NCBI GenBank assembly: GCA_009193035.1 | Contig: SWDT01000011.1 | Coordinates: 744,001 to 808,000, forward strand | Length of the DNA stretch: 64,000 nt | Source of the DNA: Halicephalobus mephisto | Taxonomy: Eukaryota; Nematoda; Chromadorea; Rhabditida; Panagrolaimidae | Direction of reading: 5' to 3' | Shown: positions 54,928-64,000 of the stretch, piece by piece | Position numbering within the stretch: the first letter of the stretch is position 1 | How the letters are laid out: every line of letters begins with the position of its first letter | The notes under the pieces: generated by a model | Database searches by the model: none | The model's input: only the letters and a program-made list of their open reading frames with translations | What the model was told of the DNA's origin: nothing | Position numbers and translations under genes: made by a program

Positions 54928-56020
54928 TGGAGGATTCTGAGCGCCGCCAGAAGGCGATACTGGCCCGGAACTAGATTCTGCGGCTTTCTTGTTTCTATCT
55001 GTGTCTCAAGAAGGGATCTCGTAACTGGATCAGGATAAAGAAACAAATCGGACTATTTGTAAATGGAATCGTGGCAATTCTCGCTGGACTAGTCGGTGAA
55101 TGAAACGACGACAAGGAAGCGAATCAGACGAAAGAATCGAGAAAAAACTCGATTCTTTAAAGTTATTTGAAATTCAAAAATCTCGATTCCATCTGTTTTC
55201 GAAAAAAATTCTAAAAATTTTCAAATAAAAAAACTGAAAATTTTCGAATAAAAAAATTACAAAAATTTAAAAATTTTTCAACACGAATTCTCGAAAATGA
55301 CAAATTTTTAAATTTCTAATTTAATTCTGCATAATTCTACGAAATTTTAAAAGTTTAGAAAATTTTATTTATGTTATTTAAAAATTTAAAATTAAAAAAA
55401 AATTTTTTTTCGACATAAATTTTTTAAAAATTTCAATTTTTAGAATTTTAAATTGAATTCTGGATAATTTCAAAAATTTCTACGAGATTTTAAAAACTTT
55501 AAAGAATTTTATTTATGTTATTTAAAAATAAAAAATTTTAAATTTTTTTGACATGAATTTCCGCAACTTTCTGGAAATTTTAGGAATTTTAAATTTTACA
55601 ATTCCGGAATCTTCTACTGAATTCTAGAAACTGCAGAACAATTCTAATTTTTTAAATAATGTTATTCAAAAACATAAATTTTGAAAAACAATCCCGACGC
55701 GAATTTTCAAAAATCCAAAAATTTTTGAATTCTGGAGAATTTTTAAATTTTCAGAAACCTCAAAAAAGCTCCAGAATCCCCCACTAGGTTTTCGGGATTT
55801 TTATATAATTTTAGTAAATTAAAATCCACGATATCCGGATAAATGAGTTTTTGGAAAGCCGTTTAGGGATGATAAATCATGGGATAGCAATTCTTCATCG
55901 ACTCTTTTCGTCGATTTCGTCTTCTATAGGACTGTGGCAGAGGAAAAGCAGCAGAGAGCGGCTTTGGTGAGTTGTCGAAGCGGCAGGAAAAAAGCTAGAG
56001 GCACACGACAGTCGATGGCT
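54928..56020. other. Upstream region of the RGS gene; AT repeats
   Basis: 54930-55150 is normal-complexity sequence, likely 5' UTR/promoter. 55160-55800 has the 'aatttctacgagattttaa' type of dispersed repeat. 55870-56020 is again of higher complexity, possibly a further promoter or non-coding exon. Confidence 0.45.
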
Positions 56021-56035
56021 TAGAGCTTACTTTTA

Positions 56036-56275
56036 TGACGGACAAACACTAAGGTTCTATGAAGGACAAACACTAAAGTTCTATAACGGACAAACACTGA
56101 GGTTCCGTGAAGGACAAACACTGAGGTTCCGTGACGGACAAACACTGAGGTTCTATAACGGACAAACACTAAAGTTCTGTGACGGACAAACACTAAAGTT
56201 CTATCACGGACAAACACTGAGGTTCTGTGACGGACAAACACTAAGGCTTTATGACGGACAAACACTAAAGTTTTC
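56036..56275. repeat. 24-bp minisatellite, about ten units
   Basis: Unit ggacaaacactaaggttcta followed by tgac or close variants, spaced exactly 24 bp. Because 24 is a multiple of three, the minus strand shows a long open frame of an eight-residue repeat. No start context or splice sites support it as a gene. Confidence 0.85.
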
Positions 56276-56503
56276 TGAATGAAATTTTTGTCGCGAGAGA
56301 GCTCAGTGAATGAGTTTCAGCACTCACTGGAGCAGGACAAACATCCCTCTCCGACCAAGAATGATTTCCAATAAGACCCGTCTTTCCTCTTTTGCCATCT
56401 TTTTAGACACACTTCCATATTTGGAAGCTCTCATTTACAGAAAACCAAGAATCTATTTTTGGAAAACATTTCAAAAATCAAAATTATTTATTTCGAATTT
56501 TTT

Positions 56504-57268
56504 CTAATCCTTAAAACTAACGAGACAATGAGTCCCGAGTTGGGTCGTTTCGACGTTGTCTCCCTGCCGGACCAGGGCCAGGTACAGCTTGATCCGGTCG
56601 CAGGAGTGGTTCCCGACGTTGAGGCCCCCAAGACTGAAGCCTTGGGTCAGGGAGCCAAGGCTAAAAGGAAGAATGCTCTGATGCTGACGTTTGCGGGACG
56701 ATTCCAGCGGGTTCTGGGGTTCTTCTGGAGACTTCTCAGATCCTTCTAAAATCTTCCAAAGTAGTTTTGAAGAATTTTCAGATTTTTCTGGAGACTTCTG
56801 AAATTGTTCGGAAGAGTTGTGGAGTAATTCAGAAGGGATTTGGGATTCTTCAGATGACTTCTGAAGTGGTTCTGAAGAATTTTCAGATTTTTCTGGAGAC
56901 TTTTGAAATTGTTCAGAATCCTTCGAAATTCTTTCTGAAGATTCCCGAACTTGTCTCAAGGGCTTCTGGAAGCCTCCGAAAGGCTTATGGAGGTGTTCCA
57001 AAGGCTTCTGAAGCTGTCCCGAAGCCTTCTGAAGCTGCTCCGAGGGCTTCGGTTTCCCAGTCGGAGGCCAGATGGAAGATCCTTGTTTTTTTTCCTTCTG
57101 GGAAATTTCCAAATTCACATGACGAGGAGATCCGGTGATGTACTTCGAGGGATCCACTTCCGGATCTTGAACAAACAAATACGATTCCAAAGATCTTGTT
57201 GAATTTTTTTCAAAATTCGTCGAAAAAACAGAATTTATAAAAAATAAAAAAATAAAAATTTCAACCAT
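56504..57268 (-). CDS. Secreted repeat-rich protein with C-terminal Cys domain, divergent pair member 1
   Basis: Single exon, 254 aa. The signal peptide starts MVEIFIFLFFINSVFST. Residues ~70-190 are built from degenerate 7-11-residue units rich in Gln, Lys, Pro, Ser and Glu (LQKPLEHLHKPF, QFQKSPEKSENSS). The last ~40 residues form a compact domain, GLNVGNHSCDRIKLYLALV...GTHCLVSF. That domain is shared with the gene at 57545-58437, which lies head-to-head 276 bp away. An in-frame ATG at 57361 would add 31 residues, but the signal peptide marks 57268 as start. Function unknown; a secreted linker-plus-domain protein. Confidence 0.65.
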   Translation of the reverse strand: MVEIFIFLFFINSVFSTNFEKNSTRSLESYLFVQDPEVDPSKYITGSPRHVNLEISQKEKKQGSSIWPPTGKPKPSEQLQKASGQLQKPLEHLHKPFGGFQKPLRQVRESSERISKDSEQFQKSPEKSENSSEPLQKSSEESQIPSELLHNSSEQFQKSPEKSENSSKLLWKILEGSEKSPEEPQNPLESSRKRQHQSILPFSLGSLTQGFSLGGLNVGNHSCDRIKLYLALVRQGDNVETTQLGTHCLVSFKD

Positions 57269-57544
57269 TTTTAAATTTTTTTTGAAATTTTCGAAAGATT
57301 TTATATTCAATTTTTTCCATAAAAAAAACAAACAAAACTGTACAATGACCAAATAAATCAAAAAAATCCAGGTGGTTTGGTCAAGTAAAATTTATTCAAA
57401 AATTTTAAAATTATAATTTTTGCATTTCCGATATTTATGTAATTTTTAAAAATCCAGCTGATCAATTACGAAATTCATCAAGATAATTTTCACAAAAAAA
57501 TATAAAAAGGAAAAAAAATTTAAAATTTTCATCATTTTTAAAAA

Positions 57545-58437
57545 ATGAAATTTTTCATTATTTTTTTGAGCTTTTTTTTCATCAATTTCGTCAATTGTGG
57601 ATTATTTTCACTTTTCCAAGAAGGCAGAGCACAACTCCAGAAACCCGGACCTTCAGAATTCTTAAAACTATTGAATTTAGAAAATCCAGAAGTCAACAAA
57701 GACTCCAAAGTCGAAAACTCTTCAGAAACGGGGGAAACTTCAGAAGTCAAAGAACTTCAAGTTGAGAATCCAGAAGTCAAAAAACTCCCTGTTGAAAATC
57801 CAGAAGTCAAAGAACTTCAAGTTGAGAATCCAGAAGTCAGAAAACTTCAAGTTGAGAATCCAGAAGTCAAAAAACTTCAAGTTGAGAATCCAGAAGTCGA
57901 AGAAGCTGTTGTTCAAGAATCCAGAACTCGAGCTGAAGTCAATGAAACTTCAGAAGCCGAAGAAGTCCCATTTGAAGAAGGAGATTGCGACTGTTCTGAC
58001 GATGATTTCCTCAATGAAAACGATTCTAATCTAAACGAAACTTCTCGAATCAAAAGATGCGGTTGTGGATACGGATATTGTGGATGTGTCACTGCTGCAC
58101 CTAACACAAAGAAAAATAATAAGAAAAATAACAAAAAAAATAACGGTAAAATTTAATTTTTCTTTTTATATTTAAAATATTTTTAGATATTTTAATTATT
58201 CCAATGCCAATACCAGGACCTGCTCCTCAACCAGCAATTATGCCTCAAATTCCACAAATTCCACAAACTTCCCAAATTCCACAAATTTCATCTTCCACTT
58301 TCGAAGGATTAAACATGACCGGATCTGCTTGTGATCGTTTGAAACTTATCCTAACTTTGACAAATCAACTAAAAGGCCTAAAATTAATCGAGATAGCTGG
58401 TCAATGTATTGTCCAAGTAGATAATAGTCAACTTTAG
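57545..58437 (+). CDS. Secreted repeat-rich protein with C-terminal Cys domain, divergent pair member 2 (two exons)
   Basis: Exon 1 57545-58145, exon 2 58187-58437; 283 aa. The signal peptide is MKFFIIFLSFFFINFVNCG. Residues ~70-120 are about five tandem decapeptides of the type KLQVENPEVK, followed by an acidic stretch, a Cys/Gly motif after a KR site (RIKRCGCGYGYCGC), and a Lys/Asn tract. Exon 2 has a Pro/Gln/Ile repeat (PQIPQIPQTSQIPQI), then the C-terminal domain GLNMTGSACDRLKLILTL...GQCIVQV. It is clearly related to the C-terminus of the divergent neighbour. Its 3' end is only 32 bp from the convergent NOL9-like gene. Function unknown. Confidence 0.7.
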
Positions 58438-58469
58438 AAAATTATTCAAAATAAAAACTCAACAAAAAA

Positions 58470-61400
58470 TTACTTTTTAATTTGTCTCAAGTAATTCCTT
58501 TTGTATCCACTTATAACTTTCAACGGCATCGACAACTTATTAAAGGCCTCACTTCTGCTCGAAACAGTCTGCATCAAATACGGTGCATTAACAGTAGCTT
58601 GAGCTTCAAAAATCCATCTTGGAGTACATATTTCTTCTCCTAGAGCAAAAACATTCACATTTTTCAACTCATTCAAATTCACTGGAGTAATAAGATAAAT
58701 TTTTTTCTTCTCAATCGAAATAGCTCTGATTAATCCATATCCATGACATTTCAAAAACGGCTGTAAAGTACTATCCGTTGTAAATTCCTTCTTCAACCAC
58801 AATTTTTTCGGAAGATCAGCTCGATTCATCAATCTTGGATTATCATAAAATTCTTCAAATTCCGGAATAACACTACACAAAGCTACAGTAGACATATTCA
58901 AAGCCGCCAAATAACAACTATCATCAACCATATGAGTCGGATGAATAAATATCGATATATAATCGAAACTGACCATTCTAACAGACACTTCTGAAAATGA
59001 CGAAACTTGCGTACTAATGGATCTCACAAGACAATGCGACAAATATCCAGTAATGACCCTCGATCTACTCGTCGCTGCTGCTACTTTCCCATATTGCTCA
59101 CCACAATAAGGTGTCATAATCAATTTCGCCGACAATTTACGTCCAATCTCCGGATCTGTTGCCAGAATTTCATCCGGTTTAAAAACCGAAATAATAAATT
59201 TCAATATTTCAAATCCAAGATCTAAAAAACACTTTTTAAACTTTTATATAAAATTAAATTTTAAACCTTAACCAAAAACTCAATTTTTAACTTTTTTATG
59301 CAAAATTTAAAATTTTCAAAATTTTCTTAGAAAAGTTAAATTTTTTCAAGTTCTTTATGTAGAAATTAAATTTTCAAAACTTGTTTTTATATAAAAATCA
59401 ATTTTTTAAAATATGTTTTTATATAAAAACTGAACTTTTAAAAAAATCTATATAAAAATTAACTTTTTAAAAATCAATATAAAACTCAATTTTTTTAAAA
59501 TCTATATAAAAATTAAATTTTTAAAATCTGTTTTTATATAAAAACTGAACTTTTAAAGAAATCTATATAAAAATTAAATTTTCAAAACTTTTTTTTATAT
59601 AAAAATCAATTTTTTAAAAATCTATATAAAAATTAACTTTTTAAAAATCTATATAAAAATTAACTTTTTAAAATTCTTTAAAACAAAAATTTACCTTGAA
59701 TCCATCCGAGAGTGTTGACAATTAACAAACTATGTTCGTCATTCTCCGATTGATTAATAAAATCATCGTATAATTTCATCAAAATTGCATTATATAATTC
59801 AACATTTGTTTCTGGAGTAATAGAACCATAATAATAAGAATTTTGAAAATTTTTCAATTGTGATCCAAACGGAACACTTAAAATAAAATTATTAATTTTA
59901 TGAAGAGACAAAAGTCCAGGAGGAGTAAATTCACTTTGACCAACATCGCAATCCAAATAAAACAACGAATGCATATTGTTTGGTCTCTTCGTGAACATCG
60001 TATTCGTCAATAATTTCGCTACCGTACTTTTTCCTGAGTCTTTAGGTCCAACAAACATAACAACAGTCCTCTTAGCTAAAAATATTTGTTTAAAATTCAT
60101 TTTTAAATATTTTTAAATTTTCTTTGAAAAATTACTTCAACATAAATTTTCCAAAAATTGCTCATGTAACAATTTTGGTTTTTTGCGATAATTATTTCGT
60201 AATTTTTTATAAACATATTTTAAAAGAATTTGGGAATTTCTGAATCATGTCGGGAATTTTTTACTTTAGAAAATTAGTTATTACATATTGAACTCTTGAT
60301 GGATATTCAAAAAATCATATTATTGCAGGAAATCAGAATTAAAAAACTCATTTACTTCAATTTAGAAACTTCCAGATCCAAATACGTATGATAAATAATC
60401 CCCTATCTACTTTCTAATGTTAAAAGTTATATATAAAACTACTTCTAACTTTTAAAAAAACAATAATCAATCCTACAATACCCTATCAAAAATAATTTTT
60501 TCACAAAAAAACTATCTCTAAGCCATGAATGTCCAACAATCTGTCTTATTCTTTTAAATTCTAGATCCAAACTATATAAATTTTAAGATTAGAAGATATA
60601 TAGAAAGTTATGAGCCAAAAAACCATTTCAAAATTTAAAAAAATAATAATCAATCTTACAGTATCCTATCAAAAATAATTTTTTCATAAAAAAACTACCT
60701 CTAAGCCACGAATGTCCAACAATCTGTCTTATTCTTTTAAATTCTAGATCCAAACTATATAACTTTTAAGATTAGAAGATATATAGAAAGTTATGAGCCA
60801 AAAAACCATTTCTAACTTTTAAAAAAATAATAACCAATCTTACAGTACCCTATCAAAAGTAATTTTTTCACAAAAAAAAATTACCTCTGAGCCACGAATG
60901 TCCAACAATCTGCCTCATCCTTTTGAACGTTTCAAAATTATCTCCTTCAAGTAGTGCTTTTCCATTTTGAGTCATATAACAACAATCAAAAATTTGAATC
61001 GGACGATATATTTCTTGAGGTTTGAACAATTCAACTCTCATAATTTTTTCTAATCTTTTAATATTAGCCAATGATTCATCTATCAAAATAGCTGTTGAAT
61101 AACCTTTTTTTGCTTCTTTTTTAACATCATCATATTCAATACTCAACGGTTCCAATCTGGATCTGCATAATTTCTCCTGTCCAAGTAGTGGATTTGATTC
61201 TGTTTTTTTCGCTGATATTTTAATCTAAAAAAAATTATTCAAAAATTTATAAAAAAATTAAAAAATTCAATTTCAAAAGTTAAAAATTTCAGAAATCTCT
61301 ATCTCTAAAAAATCATAAATCATTTCAATTAATTCTTTATATTTTCTAAAAATCTATAAAGAAATACAACCTCAGAATACATCTAAAAAATCAAAAACTC

Positions 61401-61741
61401 TCAAAAAATTTCCACTAAAAACATTTTAAAAAAACAAAATTTTAAAAAAAACCCACCGGAGGCAAAGAAACAGGGGCACAAAAAGTGTTAAAATTACTTC
61501 CATCCTTGTAATCCACACCAGAAATCGTAGCTCCTAAAATCTGAGCTTCACCAACCAAACACTGTAATCGACATGTTCCAGAAAGATTTAATGCTTGTTT
61601 ATGATGCAGGAGGATTATTCTTAATGTCAAATTTGTCAATTTTGGTTTAAGAACAATTGGCAAAAATTCAAAATCTTGATTTACAGTACTCTGAAGACCA
61701 GATGTAAGTCGTTGGATTCCATTTGAAAAATTAACTTCCAT
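58470..61741 (-). CDS. NOL9/Grc3-type polynucleotide 5'-kinase (four exons)
   Basis: Exons: 61741..61457, 61224..60885, 60075..59695, 59221..58470; 585 aa. The P-loop GPKDSGKST is at 218-226, with a following YLDCDVGQSEFTPPGLLSL segment (Walker B/lid-type region) and NTLGWIQ, the signature of the Clp1/Grc3/NOL9 family. A C-terminal domain of about 250 residues follows. In animals NOL9 phosphorylates the 5' end of pre-rRNA processing intermediates (ITS2) in the nucleolus. A TTTCAG trans-splice acceptor lies 20 nt before the ATG, and the kinase gene upstream ends 122 bp away on the same strand. Intron 2 holds duplicated exon fragments; intron 3 is low-complexity. Confidence 0.88.
59270..59690. 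repeat. AT-rich repeats in intron 3 of the NOL9-like gene
   Basis: About ten degenerate copies of tttttaaaatctatataaaaattaa-type units (~30-60 bp period). Confidence 0.65.
60400..60885. repeat. Tandem ~180-bp duplication inside intron 2, carrying exon-2 end copies
   Basis: The last ~45 nt of exon 2 with its donor (authentic copy ending 60885) are repeated at about 60516-60565 and 60709-60758, each with ~130 bp of intron sequence (cctatcaaaaataattttttc, tatatagaaagttatgagcc). Both copies keep the coding frame for QIVGHSWLR and a GT after it (ATAGT or GTAGT). Confidence 0.75.
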
Positions 61742-61761
61742 CGAAAATTACCCGTCAAAAT

Positions 61762-61764
61762 CTG
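61762..61764 (-). promoter_or_regulatory. Probable SL trans-splice acceptor of the downstream operon gene
   Basis: On the minus strand AAATTTCAG ends here, 20 nt before the NOL9-like ATG, preceded by a U-rich run (repeated TTTTTAT/TTTTTG from about 61775 to 61825). This is the arrangement seen at internal genes of nematode operons. Confidence 0.65.
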
Positions 61765-61862
61765 AAATTTCAGAACAAAAAAAATAAAAACAAAAACAAA
61801 AATAAAAATAAAAATAAAAATGCGAATAAAACACTATTGATAGATTCAAATTTTTAGGATAG

Positions 61863-61868
61863 TTTATT
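61863..61868 (-). terminator. Polyadenylation signal AATAAA overlapping the stop codon
   Basis: The minus strand reads GAATAAACT: the stop TAA (61866..61864) is inside the AATAAA hexamer. It would end the upstream kinase mRNA about 100 nt before the next gene's acceptor. Confidence 0.6.
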
Positions 61869-63912
61869 CCTTCATATCCCGTTTTTTCAATTCTTCAAAC
61901 TTAACCAAAACGTCATAGAAAGAAGGCCTCTGAAGTCTCTCCTTCTGAGAACAGCAGAGTCCGAGATCAATGAACACACGAAACTCGTCGCTTGTGAATT
62001 CTGAAATTACAGTATTGTAAAACTAAAAATATGATCGCAAAATTATCTCAACACAAGTTTCTAGAACTTTTCGGAAATTTCCTAAATTCGCAACTTTAAA
62101 TATTTTTTATGAAAGTTTGTATTAAATTCAGGAGTTTTAAAATTTTCCTGTGATTCTAGAAACTTCCAAATGATTCTAAATCATTTTAAAAATTCCTAGA
62201 ATTCTAAAAAATCCCAAATTATTTTTAATTATTTTAAAAATTCCTAGAATTCTAGAACCATTAAATCCTGAAATATTTTCAAAATTTTCAATAGATTTAA
62301 AAATATTTCAATAATTTCTGCGATTCTAAGACAGTTCCAGAAACTTCTACAAAACTCAAGAATTTTAGAATTTCCCGGTAGGAATTTGACAAAAAAACAT
62401 TTAAATTTAAAAAATAAAATTCTAAATTTAAAAAAAAAACATTTAAAATTTAAAAAAATAAAATTCTAAATTTAAAAAAAAACATCTAAAATTAAAAAAA
62501 TAAAATTCTAAATTTAAAAAAAAAACATTTAAAATTAAAAAAAATAAAATTCTAAATTTTAAAAAAAACATTTAAATTTAAAAAATAACATACCTGTCAA
62601 ATCCATTTTCTTGTCGGCCAAGCCTTCTTTTATTTGTTCATTTTCGACACATTCAAGTTGCTTAACGACATAGTCAACAAGACCATGAGGATTACGGTTG
62701 TCAGAATACGCCCTCAACCCAGTAGCAATCTCCAGCAACACGACTCCATAACTGTAGACGTCCAACTTCGTCGATAAAATTTTACTCGAGATAAATTCCG
62801 GAGGAAGATAAGCCAAAGTGCCTTTGATATGAGATGCTATTAATGGACTTTTTTCATCAACTCCCAATTCCTCTTGTCCATCTCGACAAAGTCCAAAATC
62901 ACCCAATTTAGGTTCCATATGTTTATCCAACAGAATATTTGCAGATTTTACGTCTCCATGGATTACAGGAGCTTTGCCAATCGTATGAAGGAAATGTAAT
63001 CCACGGCTTACACCATGAGCAATGTTAAATCTTGTTGGCCAATTTAACGGTGGAGTATTTTTCTAAAAAATTACATATCAACTTTTTTATGAAATTATTT
63101 CGAAGCAAAATTTGAAAATTTTTAAAAACAAAACGGTCTGTAATTTTGGCTTTAAATGACGATTATTTCGTAATCTTGTGCGATTTCGTAATCAACCATG
63201 TTGTTGCAAAAATTAAAAAAATGAATTTTTTAGGAAATTTCTAAAATTTTCTAAAAAGTAAATTAATTTACGTGATAATTTTGAGTGATATTTCGTAATT
63301 AATTTTTTAGAACTTTATTCTATTTGGATAAATTTAAAAATTTCCAAATTTGCGTTATATAAAGTAGAAGAATATTTCTCTACTTTTGGAGGTTGATAAT
63401 TACATATAAAAGTACTAAAAATACCCAAAAAAATCACACCTAACACCAAAAGAATCAAAAATAGGTTGTTTGCAAAAATAAAACTGGCAAAAAACTCACT
63501 CTACATCCTAGCCGGTCTTCCAGTGACCCGTTGGCCATGTATTGGTAAACCAGGCAAGGTTCCGGTCCGTCCAGACTGTAGCCGTACAAAGAAAGAATAT
63601 TGTCGTGTCTGAATTTGGCCAAAGTTCTGAGTTCTTGTAGGCTTTGTCGTAATCTTTCTTTTTCGTTCTAAAATTTCCATTAAAAAAGTAAAAAATACAA
63701 AACTCACAGATCCAGAATCTTTTTTGGATTGAATTCTTTTGACGGCAACAAACAGATGCTTCCATTCTCCTTTGTAGACAGTTCCGTAGCCGCCTTTCCC
63801 GAGAATGTTCTCTCCGGCGAAATTATTCGTGGCTTGCAGAATTTCGTCGTATTTCACGGAAAGAGTGTTTTGAAGACCGCTGTAAACATTGCTGCTCCCA
63901 CCAACAGACTCT
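61864..63912 (-). CDS. pik-1: Pelle/IRAK-type Ser/Thr kinase, kinase domain exons (partial, 5' end beyond window)
   Basis: Visible exons: 63912..63708, 63667..63500, 63062..62594, 62000..61864, in consistent phase. The kinase domain is complete: glycine loop LGKGGYGTVYKG, VAVK lysine, catalytic loop HGDVKSANILLD (HGD instead of HRD, as in IRAK/Pelle kinases), GDFGL, then the APE-like PPE and DVYSYGVVLLEIATG. The C-terminal lobe ends 30 residues after LQRPSF. The death-domain exons should lie to the right of 64000. In worms PIK-1 is the IRAK orthologue, linked with MAL-1/ACTL adaptor signalling. It is the upstream member of an apparent operon with the NOL9-like gene. Intron 3 of the visible part contains ~40-bp AT repeats. 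Confidence 0.85.
62380..62590. repeat. ~40-bp AT tandem repeats in a kinase intron
   Basis: About five copies of aaaacatttaaaatttaaaa followed by aataaaattctaaattt, directly upstream (in genomic order) of the exon end at 62594. Confidence 0.75.
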
Positions 63913-64000
63913 CTGAAAAATTATATAGTTATAAAAACTAAAGATGATCATTTTTACGAAATTGTCTTATTGGAATTTTTCAAAATTTTGAATTTCAGGT

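Noticed and set aside
56020..56265. Minus-strand ORF with an eight-residue repeat
   Set aside because: A by-product of the 24-bp minisatellite, with perfect periodicity at the DNA level.
1..64000. tRNA or rRNA genes
   Set aside because: No stretch with A/B box and cloverleaf arrangement or rRNA-like sequence was recognised by eye; a tRNA scan could still find one.

Overview
The window is eukaryotic and almost certainly from a free-living rhabditid-type nematode. It is AT-rich, with many 42-60 bp introns (GTAAGT/GTATG donors, TTTCAG or TTTTAG acceptors), orthologues of worm genes on the minus strand (ATP synthase alpha, an EAT-16-type RGS protein, a NOL9-type RNA kinase, a Pelle/IRAK-type kinase) and one tight same-strand gene pair with operon features. 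All calls come from reading the sequence; no database search was possible.

Layout. 1-7 kb: a decaying tandem cluster of two-exon genes for small secreted peptides, including a very Arg/Tyr-rich one, with hairpin repeats and a mariner relic. 8-12 kb: two tandem copies of a 190-aa secreted helical protein gene, with a solo LTR between them. 12.6-13.6 kb and 27.5-28.3 kb: two paralogous three-exon secreted-protein genes that flank an accessory island. 14.5-16.2 kb: a four-exon F-box-like gene.

16.35-26.85 kb: a dead Ty3/gypsy retrotransposon with both LTRs, gag, protease and part of RT. It is split by about 7.4 kb of Maverick/Polinton-like DNA. That insert carries an adenain-like cysteine protease, a possible capsid-related ORF, a broken gB-like class III fusogen with membrane anchor, and two intact-looking intron-rich genes (713 and 336 aa). 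Both encode long helical/coiled-coil proteins with internal hydrophobic segments. They are the best candidates for an undescribed system: cargo genes, possibly alpha-pore-forming-toxin-like, carried by a virus-like transposon.

27-32 kb: a fragment resembling an F-box-associated domain, a four-TM protein gene and many repeats. 32.6-38.6 kb: an eight-exon glycine-rich-domain (DUF1399) protein gene. 38.6-48.8 kb: mostly gene-poor repeats (45-bp satellite, foldback elements, minisatellites) with one orphan coding-like exon. 48.8-50.7 kb: ATP synthase alpha. 51.8-54.9 kb: EAT-16-like RGS gene. 56.5-58.4 kb: a divergent pair of secreted, repeat-rich paralogues. 58.5-61.7 kb: NOL9-like kinase, apparently the downstream gene of an operon with the IRAK/Pelle-like kinase that runs off the right edge.
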